Of a stretch of DNA of 37,380 nucleotides, positions 22,374-31,372 are shown one piece after another. How positions within the stretch are numbered: position 1 is the first letter of the stretch; the number at the start of each line of letters is the position of its first letter. This stretch comes from Microvirga arvi (GTDB lineage Bacteria > Pseudomonadota > Alphaproteobacteria > Rhizobiales > Beijerinckiaceae). The DNA lies in NCBI RefSeq assembly GCF_016892765.1, contig NZ_JAFEMD010000049.1, forward strand, positions 1 to 37,380. Direction: 5' to 3'. Under the pieces are notes generated by a model. The model saw nothing but the letters and a program-made list of their open reading frames with translations, was not told the origin of the DNA and ran no database searches. The position numbers and the translations under genes were made by a program.

Positions 22374-23992
22374 GCGACACCATCAACGAGATCCGCATGC
22401 AGGTCATGTGGAACCGCCTGATCTCGGTCGTCGAGGAGCAGGCGATGACACTGCTTCGGACGGCTTTCTCGACCTCCGTACGCGAGGCCGGCGATCTTTC
22501 CGCCGGCGTGTTCGACCCGCAGGGGCGGATGCTCGCCCAAGCCGTCACCGGCACCCCCGGCCACGTCAACACCATGGCTGAGGCCGTCCTGCACTTCATG
22601 GCAGAGATCCCCCGCGAGGTGATGTTCCCGGGTGACACCTATGTCACCAACGACCCCTGGAAAGGCACTGGCCATCTTCATGACATCACCATGGTCTCGC
22701 CGTCCTTCCTCGACGGCGAGCTGGTCGGCTTCTTCGCCTGCACGGCACACGTGGTGGATGTCGGCGGCCGCGGCTTCGGGGCAGACGGCAAGTCGGTCTA
22801 CGAGGAAGGAATCCAGATCCCGATCATGAAGTTCGCCGAGCGCGGCGTCGTGAACCGGGACCTCGTCAGGCTCCTGCGCGCCAATGTGCGCGAGCCCAAT
22901 CAGGTCGTCGGCGATTTCTATTCGCTCGCTGCCTGCAACGACGTCGGCCACCGTCGCCTCGTCGACATGATGCGCGAAATCGGACTGAGCACCTTGGCGT
23001 CGCTCGGCGAGTTCATCTTCTCCCGCACCCAGGCCGCGACGCTGGCCCGCATCCAGGCCCTGCCGGAGGGCCGCTGGTCCAACGAACTCCTGACCGACGG
23101 ATATGATACGCCGGTCAAGCTCGCGGCTACGATCACGGTCGACGACGACCGGGTCAACGTCGACTTCACGGGCACGGACGGCGTCAGCCGGTGGGGCATC
23201 AACGTGCCGTTGATCTACACCAAGGCGTATGCCTGCTACGCGCTGAAGTGCGTCGTCGCCCCCGACATTCCGAACAACTGGGCCTCGCTCAGCTTCTTCA
23301 CCGCTTCCTCGCCGGTCAACATCCTGAACGCGGAACGGCCGGCACCGGTGAGCCTGCGCCACGTCATCGGCCATATGGTTCCTGACCTGGTGCTTGGCGC
23401 GCTCGCCAAGGCACTCCCCGGCAGGATCCTGGCGGAAGGAGCGGCGGCGCTCTGGAACATCCACATCTCCGCGCGGCCGGTCGCAGATGGAGATGGACGT
23501 CGTGCCGAGATCCTGATGTTCAACTCGGGCGGCATGGGCGCCCGGCCGACTCTCGACGGTCTGTCGGCCACTGCGTTCCCGTCAGGCGTCATGACGATGC
23601 CCGTCGAAGCCACCGAGCACACCGGACCGATCGTGGTCTGGCGCAAGGAGCTCCGGCCGGACTCCGGCGGCGACGGCGAGTTCCGCGGCGGCCTCGGACA
23701 GATCCTTGAGATTGAGGCGTTGCCGGGCCACGAGTTCGACTTCTCCGCGATGTTCGATCGGATCAACCATCCGGCCAGAGGGCGCGAGGGCGGCGGCGAG
23801 GGCGCTGCCGGCGTCGTGGCGCTGGACGACGGGACGAAGCTCAAGCCGAAGGGCTGGCAGCACGTGCCCGCGGGACGCCGCCTCGTCCTCAAGATGCCCG
23901 GTGGCGGCGGCTACGGTGATCCGGCCCGGCGCAAAGCCGACGCCCGCCGCGACGACACCGTCAAGGGCTACGTCACGGGGACACCGACATGA
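22370..23992 (+). CDS. hyuB: Hydantoinase/oxoprolinase subunit B
   Basis: This 540-residue protein matches HyuB throughout. The N-terminal segment includes STSVREAGDLSAGVFDPQG, followed by TPGHVNTMAEAV and the diagnostic NDPWKGTGHLHDIT (about 89-102). HVVDVGGRGFG follows, and the C-terminal PGGGGYGDPARR lies near the end. It is the partner of HyuA. The start is GTG at 22370, within GTGA shared with the hyuA stop. GC content and codon use match the neighbours, so the operon seems to have moved or evolved as one block. Confidence 0.92.
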   Translation: MSDTINEIRMQVMWNRLISVVEEQAMTLLRTAFSTSVREAGDLSAGVFDPQGRMLAQAVTGTPGHVNTMAEAVLHFMAEIPREVMFPGDTYVTNDPWKGTGHLHDITMVSPSFLDGELVGFFACTAHVVDVGGRGFGADGKSVYEEGIQIPIMKFAERGVVNRDLVRLLRANVREPNQVVGDFYSLAACNDVGHRRLVDMMREIGLSTLASLGEFIFSRTQAATLARIQALPEGRWSNELLTDGYDTPVKLAATITVDDDRVNVDFTGTDGVSRWGINVPLIYTKAYACYALKCVVAPDIPNNWASLSFFTASSPVNILNAERPAPVSLRHVIGHMVPDLVLGALAKALPGRILAEGAAALWNIHISARPVADGDGRRAEILMFNSGGMGARPTLDGLSATAFPSGVMTMPVEATEHTGPIVVWRKELRPDSGGDGEFRGGLGQILEIEALPGHEFDFSAMFDRINHPARGREGGGEGAAGVVALDDGTKLKPKGWQHVPAGRRLVLKMPGGGGYGDPARRKADARRDDTVKGYVTGTPT

Positions 23993-25209
23993 GCTATGTG
24001 GCCAGCCGTCTGTCGGCAGTCCGTCCCTCGGCCTCCATGGCCGTTTCCCAGGCCGCCAAGGCGCTCGCCGCCAAGGGCGTCGACGTCATCGACCTTGGCT
24101 TGGGAGAGCCCGACTTCCCAACGCCGCGCCACGTGATCGAAGCCGCCGAGGCAGCGGCACTCGCGGGCGAGACGCTCTATACCGCCGCAGCCGGCACCCC
24201 GGCCCTCCGGCGGGCGATTGCCGACAAGTTCGCCCACGAGAACGGTCTCACCTATTCAGCCGACGGTATCGTCGTTGCCAACGGCGCCAAGCAGATCATC
24301 TTCAACGCCCTGCTGGCAACGCTGGAGCCTGGCGACGAGGTGATCCTGCCCGCGCCCTATTTCGTGTCCTATCCGGAGATGGTGAAGCTCTTCGGTGGCA
24401 TGCCGATCACAGTTCCCTGCCCGTCCGAGACTGGCTTCCGCCTGACGCCGGAGGCGCTCGAAGGCGCGATCACCGAGCGGACGAAGTGGCTGTTCCTCAA
24501 CATGCCCGGGAACCCGTCCGGCGCGGTCTATTCCGAGGCGGAGTTGAAGAGCCTCGGGGCCGTGCTTGCACGGCATCCGCAGGTTCTCGTCCTATCCGAC
24601 GAGATCTACGAGCATATCCTGTTCGACGGACGCAGGTTCGTCTCCTTCGGAGCGGCCTGCCCGGAGTTGAAGGAGCGCAGCCTAATTGTCAACGGCGTCT
24701 CGAAGGCCTACGCGATGACGGGCTGGCGGGTGGGCTACGCCGCCGGCCCCGCTCCGCTGATCAAGGCCATGACCACGGTCCAGAGCCAGTCCTGCACCTC
24801 GGTCTGTTCGCCGGCACAGGCGGCCGCACTCTCGGCTCTCACCGGCCCGCAGGATTGCGTGGTGGAATTCCGGGAAGCCTTCGAACGTCGCCGCAATCTC
24901 GTGGTCGAGGGCATTCAACGGATTGAAGGGCTCAGTCTGTCGCCTCCGGAAGGGGCATTTTACGCCTTCATTGGTTGCAGCGGATTGATCGGCAGCGTGA
25001 CGCCACTGGGCGCGGTCCTGGCCGATGATGCAGCCGTGACCCGGTACTTGCTCGACGAAGGACGTGTCGCAGCCGTTCCGGGCACCGCCTATGGGCTCTC
25101 ACCTTTTTTCCGCATTTCGACAGCCACATCTGACTCGATCCTGACCGAAGCCATCAGCCGCATTGCCGACGCCGTCGAGCAGCTCCAAAATCGATCGGAG
25201 ACCGAATGA
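23989..25209 (+). CDS. PLP-dependent class I aminotransferase (AspC-like)
   Basis: This 406-residue fold-type I aminotransferase has LGLGEPDFPTP (about 37-47), the cofactor-binding NGAKQIIFNAL, the NMPGNPSGAVYS segment, LSDEIYEHILFDG (Asp for the pyridine nitrogen), the Schiff-base lysine in NGVSKAYAMTGWRVGYAAGP, and a substrate-carboxylate Arg region in FFRIS. It exchanges an amino group between an amino acid and a 2-oxoacid. It overlaps hyuB by ATGA and the next gene by ATGA. In context it would convert the amino acid released by HyuAB, or an analogue, to a 2-oxoacid that the ThDP enzyme could use; this order is inferred. Confidence 0.9.
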   Translation: MSYVASRLSAVRPSASMAVSQAAKALAAKGVDVIDLGLGEPDFPTPRHVIEAAEAAALAGETLYTAAAGTPALRRAIADKFAHENGLTYSADGIVVANGAKQIIFNALLATLEPGDEVILPAPYFVSYPEMVKLFGGMPITVPCPSETGFRLTPEALEGAITERTKWLFLNMPGNPSGAVYSEAELKSLGAVLARHPQVLVLSDEIYEHILFDGRRFVSFGAACPELKERSLIVNGVSKAYAMTGWRVGYAAGPAPLIKAMTTVQSQSCTSVCSPAQAAALSALTGPQDCVVEFREAFERRRNLVVEGIQRIEGLSLSPPEGAFYAFIGCSGLIGSVTPLGAVLADDAAVTRYLLDEGRVAAVPGTAYGLSPFFRISTATSDSILTEAISRIADAVEQLQNRSETE

Positions 25210-26027
25210 CCGAACCACTCTTCGACACCCTTTTGATCACTGGAGCCGCTGGGCGCCTCGGCACCCACCTCCGGCGTGGTCTCGCGCCGTTGGCGCGTCG
25301 ATTGCGGCTGTTGGACAAGGCCGAGATCGTTGACCTCGCCCCAAACGAGGAAGCTGTGATCTGTGACCTGGCTGACGAGACCGGAGTTCACGAGGCTATC
25401 AAGGGCGTTGACGCTATCGTTCACTTTGGCGGTGTCCCGCTCGAGCGGAGTTGGGCATCGATCCTCGACGGCAACATCCGCGGAAGCTACCACGTCTATG
25501 AGGGCGCGCGGAAGCACGGCGTGAAACGCGTTGTCTATGCTTCGTCGGTCCATGCCGTCGGCTACCACCGCCTCGAGGACCGCATTGATGCCAACGCGCC
25601 GCACCGACCGGACGGACTCTATGGCCTCTCGAAGTGCTTCGTCGAGGATCTCGGCCGCCTCTACTTTGACAAGTTTGGCATCGAGACCGTCGCCCTTCGC
25701 ATCTTCTCTTCCTTTCCGGAGCCGACTGACAGGCGAATGCTTTGGTCGATGCTCACTTTCGATGATTGCGTCAGGCTTGTCGTCTCAAGCCTGACTGCCG
25801 CTCAGGTGGGCTTCACTATAGCCTTCGGCACCTCCGACAACACCTTGAAACCGTACGACAACCGCATGGCCGATCACCTCGGCTGGCATCCAAGGGACTC
25901 CATGGAGCCATACCGTGCTGCCATCGAAGCGCGCACACCGGTTCCGGACCCCGATGCACCCGCCGTCCGCTATCTCGGCGGCTGGTTCGTCGACCTCGGA
26001 CATCCAGACGACGAGGTGAAGTCATGA
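25206..26027 (+). CDS. NAD-dependent epimerase/dehydratase, uronate-dehydrogenase-like
   Basis: This 273-residue extended-type SDR has the NAD-binding motif TGAAGRLG (about 11-18), Asp in DLADE, and the catalytic Ser in YASSVHAVGYH with YGLSKCFVED (Tyr-x-x-x-Lys, about 140). GSYHVYEGARKHGVKRVV, YFDKFGIETVALRI and the tail VRYLGGWFVDL closely resemble uronate dehydrogenases (Udh), which oxidise hexuronates to aldarolactones. Membership of that subfamily is likely, but a hydantoinase operon is an unusual place for it, so the true substrate may be another polyol or hydroxy compound. It overlaps both neighbours by 4 bp. Confidence 0.85.
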   Translation: MTEPLFDTLLITGAAGRLGTHLRRGLAPLARRLRLLDKAEIVDLAPNEEAVICDLADETGVHEAIKGVDAIVHFGGVPLERSWASILDGNIRGSYHVYEGARKHGVKRVVYASSVHAVGYHRLEDRIDANAPHRPDGLYGLSKCFVEDLGRLYFDKFGIETVALRIFSSFPEPTDRRMLWSMLTFDDCVRLVVSSLTAAQVGFTIAFGTSDNTLKPYDNRMADHLGWHPRDSMEPYRAAIEARTPVPDPDAPAVRYLGGWFVDLGHPDDEVKS

Positions 26028-27229
26028 CGGAAGGCTATGACGTCGTGATCGTGGGTGGAGCCGTCATCGGCTCCGCCGTCGCCTATTTCCTTACGGCCAA
26101 TCCGGACTTCGGCGGCTCAGTGCTGGTGGTCGAGCGCGACCCAACTTACCACCGGGCGGCCACATCGCTGTCCTCCTCGTCGATTCGCACCCAGTTTTCC
26201 AATCCGATCAACGTGCGGATTAGCCAGTTCGGCAGCGAGTTCATCCGCAACTTCCCCGAGATCATGCAGGTGGGGGACGTACGCCCTGACCTGAATTTTC
26301 ATCCTGGCGGCTATCTCTTCCTGGCGAACACGGAGGAGCAGGAGCGAACCCTGCTCGAAAACCATGAGGTCCAGCGCGCCTGCGGCGCCGACGTCGTGCT
26401 TTGGGACCCCGAGGAACTGGCGCGGGCTTTCCCGCATCTCAGGGTGGAGGATATCCGTCTCGCGTCCTACGGCCGCTCCGGCGAGGGCTGGTTCGACAAT
26501 ACGGGCCTCATGTACGGCTTCCGGAATAAGGCCCGGGCTGCGGGCGCCGAATACCTCACGGACGAGGTAGTCGGCATTGGGCGCGAGGGCAACCGGGTAA
26601 CTTCGGTCCGCCTTGAGTCCGGCAGGGAGGTACCGGCCGGCACCATCGTCAATGCGTCAGGGCCGCGGGCCAGCCTGACAGCCAGGATGGCGGGGCTCGA
26701 CGTGCCGGTCGAGCCGAGAAAGCGGACGCTCTTCGTCTTCGATTGCGCCACGACTCCGGAAGGCACGGCGGCCGTCAATGGCGGCCGCCTCCCGCTGATG
26801 ATCGATCCTTCGGGCGTCTTCTGCCGACCCGAGGGCCGCTTCTTTCTGTCGGGCTGCTCACCGGTGGAGGATCCGGCGGTGGACTTCGACGACTTTGACC
26901 CGCGCTATCCCGAGTTCGAGGAGATCATCTGGCCTGCGCTCGCCGAACGCTCCCCCGCCTTCGAGGCGATCAAGATTGTCAACCAGTGGGCCGGCCACTA
27001 CGATTTCAACACGCTCGACCATAACCTGATCGTCGGACGCCATCCGGAGGTGCGGAATTTCGTGTTCGCGAACGGCTTTTCGGGACATGGACTCCAACAG
27101 GGACCGGCCGCCGGTCGTGGCGTGTCCGAGCTTATTGTCTATGGCGGCTTCAGAACGCTCGACCTGACCGCGGTCGGCTACGAGCGAATTGTCGAGAACC
27201 GGCCGTTCCTGGAGAAAGCGGTGATTTGA
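26024..27229 (+). CDS. FAD-dependent oxidoreductase, DAO/FOXRED1-like
   Basis: This 401-residue DAO-superfamily flavoprotein has the dinucleotide-binding VVIVGGAVIGSAVAYFL at the N-terminus (the second motif Gly is Ala, G-G-A-x-x-G), VVERD for the ribose, SSSSIRTQFS, and the C-terminal FAD contact FANGFSGHGLQQGPA. It resembles FOXRED1 and sarcosine/dimethylglycine-type oxidases that dehydrogenate secondary or tertiary amines or D-amino acids. The ATG at 26024 overlaps the epimerase stop. The longer frame from 25766 is rejected because it reads through the epimerase. It is the last of six genes joined by 4-bp overlaps. Confidence 0.87.
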   Translation: MTEGYDVVIVGGAVIGSAVAYFLTANPDFGGSVLVVERDPTYHRAATSLSSSSIRTQFSNPINVRISQFGSEFIRNFPEIMQVGDVRPDLNFHPGGYLFLANTEEQERTLLENHEVQRACGADVVLWDPEELARAFPHLRVEDIRLASYGRSGEGWFDNTGLMYGFRNKARAAGAEYLTDEVVGIGREGNRVTSVRLESGREVPAGTIVNASGPRASLTARMAGLDVPVEPRKRTLFVFDCATTPEGTAAVNGGRLPLMIDPSGVFCRPEGRFFLSGCSPVEDPAVDFDDFDPRYPEFEEIIWPALAERSPAFEAIKIVNQWAGHYDFNTLDHNLIVGRHPEVRNFVFANGFSGHGLQQGPAAGRGVSELIVYGGFRTLDLTAVGYERIVENRPFLEKAVI

Positions 27230-27256
27230 CCGAAGGAGGCTTGCACGGGACGGCCG

Positions 27257-27279
27257 AAGGAGGTGGAATAACTTCCTTA
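27257..27279. promoter_or_regulatory. Imperfect dyad upstream of the LysR gene
   Basis: AAGGAGG (27257-27263) and CTTCCTT (27273-27279) are inverted with one mismatch, 44 bp before the LysR ATG. The first arm belongs to CCGAAGGAGG, which also occurs at 27230-27239. It could be an autoregulatory site or simply SD-like sequence. Confidence 0.25.
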
Positions 27280-27322
27280 GCTCGGACGGGCCCCCGTGGC
27301 CCCCGCAAGGTACCCGACAGCC

Positions 27323-28249
27323 ATGAGCCACCGCTCTTTCCGCCTACCGCCGCTCAATGCGCTCCGTGTGTTCCACGCCGTTGTTCGACGCAAGAGTTTC
27401 CGGGCAGCGGCCGACGAACTGCTGGTCTCACCTCAGGCCGTCAGCCACCAGATCAAGCTTTTGGAAGATACGCTCGGGATCACCCTCTTCGAGCGCAAGG
27501 GGCGGGTGGTCGAGCCAACCGAGCAGGCCATCCTGCTCGCCCACTACATCCAAGCCGGCTTCGATGAGTTTGAAGAGGGCGTGCGAAGGGTCAGTAAGGT
27601 CGGCGCCCGCAACCGGATTAACGTCAACGTCAGTCCCTACTTCGCGACCCGCTATCTGCTCGATCGGATCGCCCGTTTCCGCGAGACGATGCCGGACGTC
27701 GACCTGCGCCTGACCACTATGGTCGAATTGCCCGATTTCGCCGCAGCAGACGTTGACGTCGCAATCCAGTGGGGATTCGGCACCTGGTCCCGGTACGATC
27801 AGGTCCTGCTGGTGCGCGACCTGAAGATCATCTGCTGCACGCCCGAACTTGGGGCGCGGCTGAAAGAACCTGGTGATCTCGTGGGAGAGACGCTCCTTCA
27901 ACCCGTCCTCTCAGAGGAGCTATGGCCGAACGTGCTCCGGCATCTTGGAGTAGAACCGCGCCTCTCTCACAGCGACATCCGCATCCAGGACGCGGCGACC
28001 ATGCGCCGTGCGACCCTCGCCGGACTTGGCGTTGGGTTGCTGTCGGAAATTGACGCCGAGGAAGACCTCAAATCCGGCAAGCTCGTCGCTCCTTTCGGTA
28101 TGGACGTGATGCACTCCATGGCGGAGCAGGAAATCCCGGGCTTTTACCTCGTGCTGCCGAAGGCACACCGCCGCATGAAGCCGATTGCGGCGTTCTGCTC
28201 ATGGGTCGAAAAGGAAAATTGGCTTGTCAGTGACCCCGCTGAGCATTGA
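27323..28249 (+). CDS. LysR-family regulator, GcvA-like
   Basis: This 308-residue LysR-type activator/repressor has the HTH at about 7-66 (LPPLNALRVFHAVVR, SFRAAADELLVSPQAVSHQIKLLE, LFERKGRVVEPT), followed by a periplasmic-binding-like effector domain (VDVAIQWGFGTW; AGLGVGLLSE). The N-terminus LPPLNALRVF is typical of the GcvA group. The ATG at 27323 is chosen over a GTG at 27296. It lies within the cluster, on the same strand as its presumed targets, rather than divergent as is usual for LysR genes. It probably controls the catabolic genes on both sides in response to a pathway compound. Confidence 0.9.
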   Translation: MSHRSFRLPPLNALRVFHAVVRRKSFRAAADELLVSPQAVSHQIKLLEDTLGITLFERKGRVVEPTEQAILLAHYIQAGFDEFEEGVRRVSKVGARNRINVNVSPYFATRYLLDRIARFRETMPDVDLRLTTMVELPDFAAADVDVAIQWGFGTWSRYDQVLLVRDLKIICCTPELGARLKEPGDLVGETLLQPVLSEELWPNVLRHLGVEPRLSHSDIRIQDAATMRRATLAGLGVGLLSEIDAEEDLKSGKLVAPFGMDVMHSMAEQEIPGFYLVLPKAHRRMKPIAAFCSWVEKENWLVSDPAEH

Positions 28250-28276
28250 GCGTGCCCGCGAGGGAGCATCGATCAG

Positions 28277-28309
28277 CAAGAAAAATTTGTCTTTCGGATG
28301 CTTTTCTTG
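28277..28309. promoter_or_regulatory. Inverted repeat CAAGAAAA-N17-TTTTCTTG upstream of the SDR pair
   Basis: Perfect 8-bp arms lie at 28277-28284 and 28302-28309, in the 114-bp gap after LysR and 54 bp before the SDR start. The AT-rich arms make a weak RNA stem, so an operator is more likely than a terminator. Confidence 0.35.
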
Positions 28310-28363
28310 ATTTGTTTCCGTTCCTCTGTGCGTCAGCCTTCGATGGAGAAGAAGGGAGCTGCC

Positions 28364-29086
28364 ATGGCCCAGGCTTTGGTAACCGGAGCGACGAGCGGCA
28401 TCGGACGGGCGATCGCAACAGCCTTGCAGGCGGCAGGCTACGATGTCTTCGCTGTCGGCCGGAACCAGCTCGCTCTGGATGAACTCTCGAGGGACTTCAA
28501 CATTCACGGCATCAAGGTGGATCTGGCGGATCGCACGGCGACCGCTGCGGCGCTCGCCGGTCTTGAGCCCGACGTTCTCGTCAACAATGCCGGCCTGATG
28601 CCGCCTCTCGTGCCCTTCTGCGACACCGATCCGGACGACATTGATCGTGCGGTTGCCGTGAACCTGACGTCGGTGCTCGCCGTGACGCGCCTGATTGCGC
28701 CGGGCATGCGGGCGCGCAGAGGGGGACATATCTTCTTCACCGGGTCGACCGCCGGGCATGCGCCCTTCCCCAACCTCGCTGTCTACTGCGCGACTAAGGC
28801 GGCGGTGGGCGCCTTCGGACAGGCGCTGCGACTTGAGATGGCCGCCTATGGGGTTCGGGTGACGGAGATCGTGGCCGGACGCGTGGAGACCGGACTGTAT
28901 AAAAACCTGATGACGCCGGAGGCGCGCGAGGCCATGTACGCCGGCAATTCGGCGGTCCAGCCGGAGGACGTGGCCGCCATGGTGACAGCGGTGCTGGCTC
29001 TTCCTGCCTCCGTCGACGTTTCCCGCTTCGACATCCTTCCTACCCATCAGGCGACGACGACGGGCGCCCGGACAACGGACAAGTGA
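28364..29086 (+). CDS. SDR family oxidoreductase
   Basis: This 240-residue classical short-chain dehydrogenase has the cofactor loop TGATSGIG (about 7-14), DLADRT, the structural NNAG (about 75-78), catalytic Ser in FTGSTAG, and YCATK (Tyr and Lys, about 143-147). GAAGGGAG before the ATG at 28364 decides the start over ATGs at 28298 and 28343. It should catalyse NAD(P)-dependent alcohol/ketone interconversion. The C-terminal lid is short and no substrate can be assigned. The next SDR starts 1 bp after its stop, so the two are co-translated and may perform consecutive steps or form one enzyme. Confidence 0.88.
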   Translation: MAQALVTGATSGIGRAIATALQAAGYDVFAVGRNQLALDELSRDFNIHGIKVDLADRTATAAALAGLEPDVLVNNAGLMPPLVPFCDTDPDDIDRAVAVNLTSVLAVTRLIAPGMRARRGGHIFFTGSTAGHAPFPNLAVYCATKAAVGAFGQALRLEMAAYGVRVTEIVAGRVETGLYKNLMTPEAREAMYAGNSAVQPEDVAAMVTAVLALPASVDVSRFDILPTHQATTTGARTTDK

Positions 29087-29087
29087 C

Positions 29088-29837
29088 ATGAAGAACCTTT
29101 CGGTACTGATCGTTGGCGGTGGAGCAGGTCTTGGAGCTCTGATCGCGCGCATGGCAGTGGACGATGGCGCTTCCGCCATCGGTATCATCGACATCAACGC
29201 CGAAGCCGCCGAGGCCGCGCTCGCCCCGGCTCGTGAGGCGGGGCTTCCCGTGGCTTTCGCTTCCTGCGACATCCGTACCGCGGATGCCGCTCACGCGGCG
29301 TTCGATGCCGTTGCCTCACGTCTGGGACGTGTCGACACGCTTGTGAACTCGGCCGCGATCTATCCCAGGAAGCCGCTGCTTGAGATCACGGATGCGGATT
29401 GGGACGCCTCGAATGCGATCAACGTGAAGGGCACCTACCACATGATGGTCGCGGCCGTGCGCCACATGCGAAGCCAGGAGCCGAGGGATCGCGTGCGTGG
29501 GCGTATCGTGAACATCACATCGGTCGACGCTTTCAAGGCTCATCCCCAGAACGCACATTATGCCGCAACAAAGGCAGCCGTCGTCAGCCTGACCCGTAGT
29601 TTCGCCCAGGAGGTGGCGCCGGACGCCATTCTGGTCAACTCGGTCGCTCCGGCTGGCATGGCCACCGAGCGCGCCCGTCAGCTCGGTTTTCTTGCGGAAC
29701 TCGCCAAGGCGAGCCCACTCGGGCGCGGCGGCGAGCCCGAGGAGATGGCCCAGTGGGTCCTCATGGCAGGTGGCCCGAGGAACACGTACATGACTGGAGA
29801 AAACATCATCGTCTCGGGCGGGTACATCTACGCCTAG
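29088..29837 (+). CDS. SDR family oxidoreductase (FabG-like)
   Basis: This 249-residue classical SDR has GGGAGLGALIA at the cofactor site (about 10-20), IDIN for the adenine ribose (acidic, so NAD is more likely than NADP), the NNAG position reading NSAA, Ser in NITSVDAF, and YAATK (about 158-162). The C-terminal GGYIYA replaces the common GG-x-x-x end. The NSAA variant still occurs in active SDRs. The gene begins 1 bp after the previous SDR. Its C-terminal loop TYMTGENIIVSGG is typical of the FabG group. Confidence 0.88.
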   Translation: MKNLSVLIVGGGAGLGALIARMAVDDGASAIGIIDINAEAAEAALAPAREAGLPVAFASCDIRTADAAHAAFDAVASRLGRVDTLVNSAAIYPRKPLLEITDADWDASNAINVKGTYHMMVAAVRHMRSQEPRDRVRGRIVNITSVDAFKAHPQNAHYAATKAAVVSLTRSFAQEVAPDAILVNSVAPAGMATERARQLGFLAELAKASPLGRGGEPEEMAQWVLMAGGPRNTYMTGENIIVSGGYIYA

Positions 29838-29961
29838 GAAAGTTTGCGAACGAGACAAAGAAGCTCGGCGTAATCGGCCTCGCGAGCATTCAGCCTCATT
29901 AGGAAAGGGCCATCGCTCACGAAGCTGCTCTGCAATGAACCCCAATCCAGAGGATTTCAAA

Positions 29962-31092
29962 ATGTCGAAGAAATTGTTGTTGACGAGCGTTGCACTCAGT
30001 TTCGTGTTGGCGTCAGTGGGAACTGCTAATGCACAGATCAAGATCGGCATCGGTGCCCCGATTACCGGACCGAATGCCACTTACGGCGCCCAATTCAAGA
30101 ACGGCGTTGAGATGGCTGTCGAGGAGATCAATGCGGCGGGTGGTGTCAATGGCCAAAAGCTTGAGATCGTCATTGGCGACGATGTGTCCGACCCCAAGCA
30201 AGGCGTGTCTGTGGCCAACAAGTTCGCGGCAGAGGGCGTAAAGTTTGTCGTCGGTCACTTCAACTCCGGCGTCTCAATTCCGGCCTCGGAGATTTACGAG
30301 GAAGCCGGAATCCTCCAGATTTCACCGACCTCGACCAATCCGACCTACACCGAGCGCGGCCTGTGGAACACGTTTCGTATATGTGGCCGCGACGACCAGC
30401 AGGCCGTTATTGCAGGAGCCTTTCTCCTCGACAAGTTTAAGGGCAAGAAGGTCGCAATCCTTCACGACAAGACCCCTTACGGCAAGGGCTTAGCCGACGA
30501 GACAAAGAAAGTGATCAATGCCAAAGGATTGAACGAAACGCTCTACGAGGGCATCAATCCTGGCGAGAAGGATTATTCGGCTCTGGTCTCGAAATTGAAG
30601 CAATCCGGCATCGATTTGGTATACTGGGGCGGCCTGCATACGGAAGCCGGCCTCATCATCCGCCAGATGCGAGATCAAGGCCTCAGTGCGCAGTTCATGG
30701 GACCGGATGGCATTGTGTCGGCCGAGTTCGCGTCGATTGCCGGTCCCGGAGCGGAAGGAACGCTCATGACCTTCAACGCGGATCCGCGCAAGAACCCGAA
30801 TGCGAAGGATGCCGTCGCCAAGTTCCGCGCGAGAAGCATCGAACCTGAGGCATATACTCTCTACAGCTACGCGGCTGTGCAGGTGCTTAAGCAAGCAGCC
30901 GACGAAGCGAAATCTTCAGACGGCAAGAAGATCGCCAATGTCATGCATTCCGGCAAGACCTTCAAGACAGTTCTAGGCGATCAGAGTTTCGACAAGAAGG
31001 GCGATATCACCCGCCCGGACTATGTTGTGTATGTCTGGAAGAAGGATGCGAATGGTAAGATCGACTACACCGGAAATGAACTGACGAACTGA
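29962..31092 (+). CDS. ABC transporter periplasmic substrate-binding protein (LivK-like)
   Basis: This 376-residue type I periplasmic binding protein of the branched-chain amino acid/amide family has an N-terminal Sec signal (KKLLLTSVALSFVLASVG, cleavage after ANA). The mature domain starts QIKIGIGAPITGPNA, followed by NGVEMAVEEINAAGG, VVGHFNSGVSIPASEIYEEAG and the second-lobe YSALVSKLKQSGIDLVYWGG. The ATG at 29962 after AGAGG is preferred over 29935, because it puts the signal peptide at the N-terminus. It is last in the catabolic cluster and probably captures the substrate. No LivHMGF permease or ATPase genes accompany it, so transport must use components encoded elsewhere. Confidence 0.92.
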   Translation: MSKKLLLTSVALSFVLASVGTANAQIKIGIGAPITGPNATYGAQFKNGVEMAVEEINAAGGVNGQKLEIVIGDDVSDPKQGVSVANKFAAEGVKFVVGHFNSGVSIPASEIYEEAGILQISPTSTNPTYTERGLWNTFRICGRDDQQAVIAGAFLLDKFKGKKVAILHDKTPYGKGLADETKKVINAKGLNETLYEGINPGEKDYSALVSKLKQSGIDLVYWGGLHTEAGLIIRQMRDQGLSAQFMGPDGIVSAEFASIAGPGAEGTLMTFNADPRKNPNAKDAVAKFRARSIEPEAYTLYSYAAVQVLKQAADEAKSSDGKKIANVMHSGKTFKTVLGDQSFDKKGDITRPDYVVYVWKKDANGKIDYTGNELTN

Positions 31093-31101
31093 GCTGATAA
31101 A

Positions 31102-31134
31102 GGAGGGGCGCAAGCTTTCAGGCTTGGCCCCTCC
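31102..31134 (+). terminator. Rho-independent terminator of the catabolic cluster
   Basis: GGAGGGGC (31102-31109) pairs with GCCCCTCC (31127-31134), and CAAGC (31111-31115) with GCTTG (31122-31126), leaving one bulged G and a 6-nt loop. CGTTTCCT follows. The hairpin lies 9 bp after the binding-protein stop and isolates the cluster from etfBA. The rest of the gap to 31372 shows no gene. Confidence 0.85.
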
Positions 31135-31372
31135 CGTTTCCTGGAAGAGAGCCGTCCTATCTACCTCGCCAACCTGAATGAATGCGGCAATCTCACGATC
31201 CACTCCAATGTCCCTCTCCCAGCATCCTCAAGGTCGCCGACGGCACGGACCTCGGCCTTTCAGCTAGCGTCGATCTGCAAGCCCTGGCCGGGGAAGGAGA
31301 GAACACTTCCTATAGTCTATGCGAGCAAGGTTGCTATGCTGCCGAATTCACATCTGCATTAAGGATCTAACT

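Noticed and set aside
22022..23464. 480-codon minus-strand ORF opposite hyuA/hyuB
   Set aside because: It is His/Asp/Arg-rich antisense translation spanning two real genes, with no domain.
23706..24926. 406-codon plus-strand ORF spanning hyuB and the aminotransferase in another frame
   Set aside because: It is Arg/Ser-rich out-of-frame translation; both overlapping genes are well supported.
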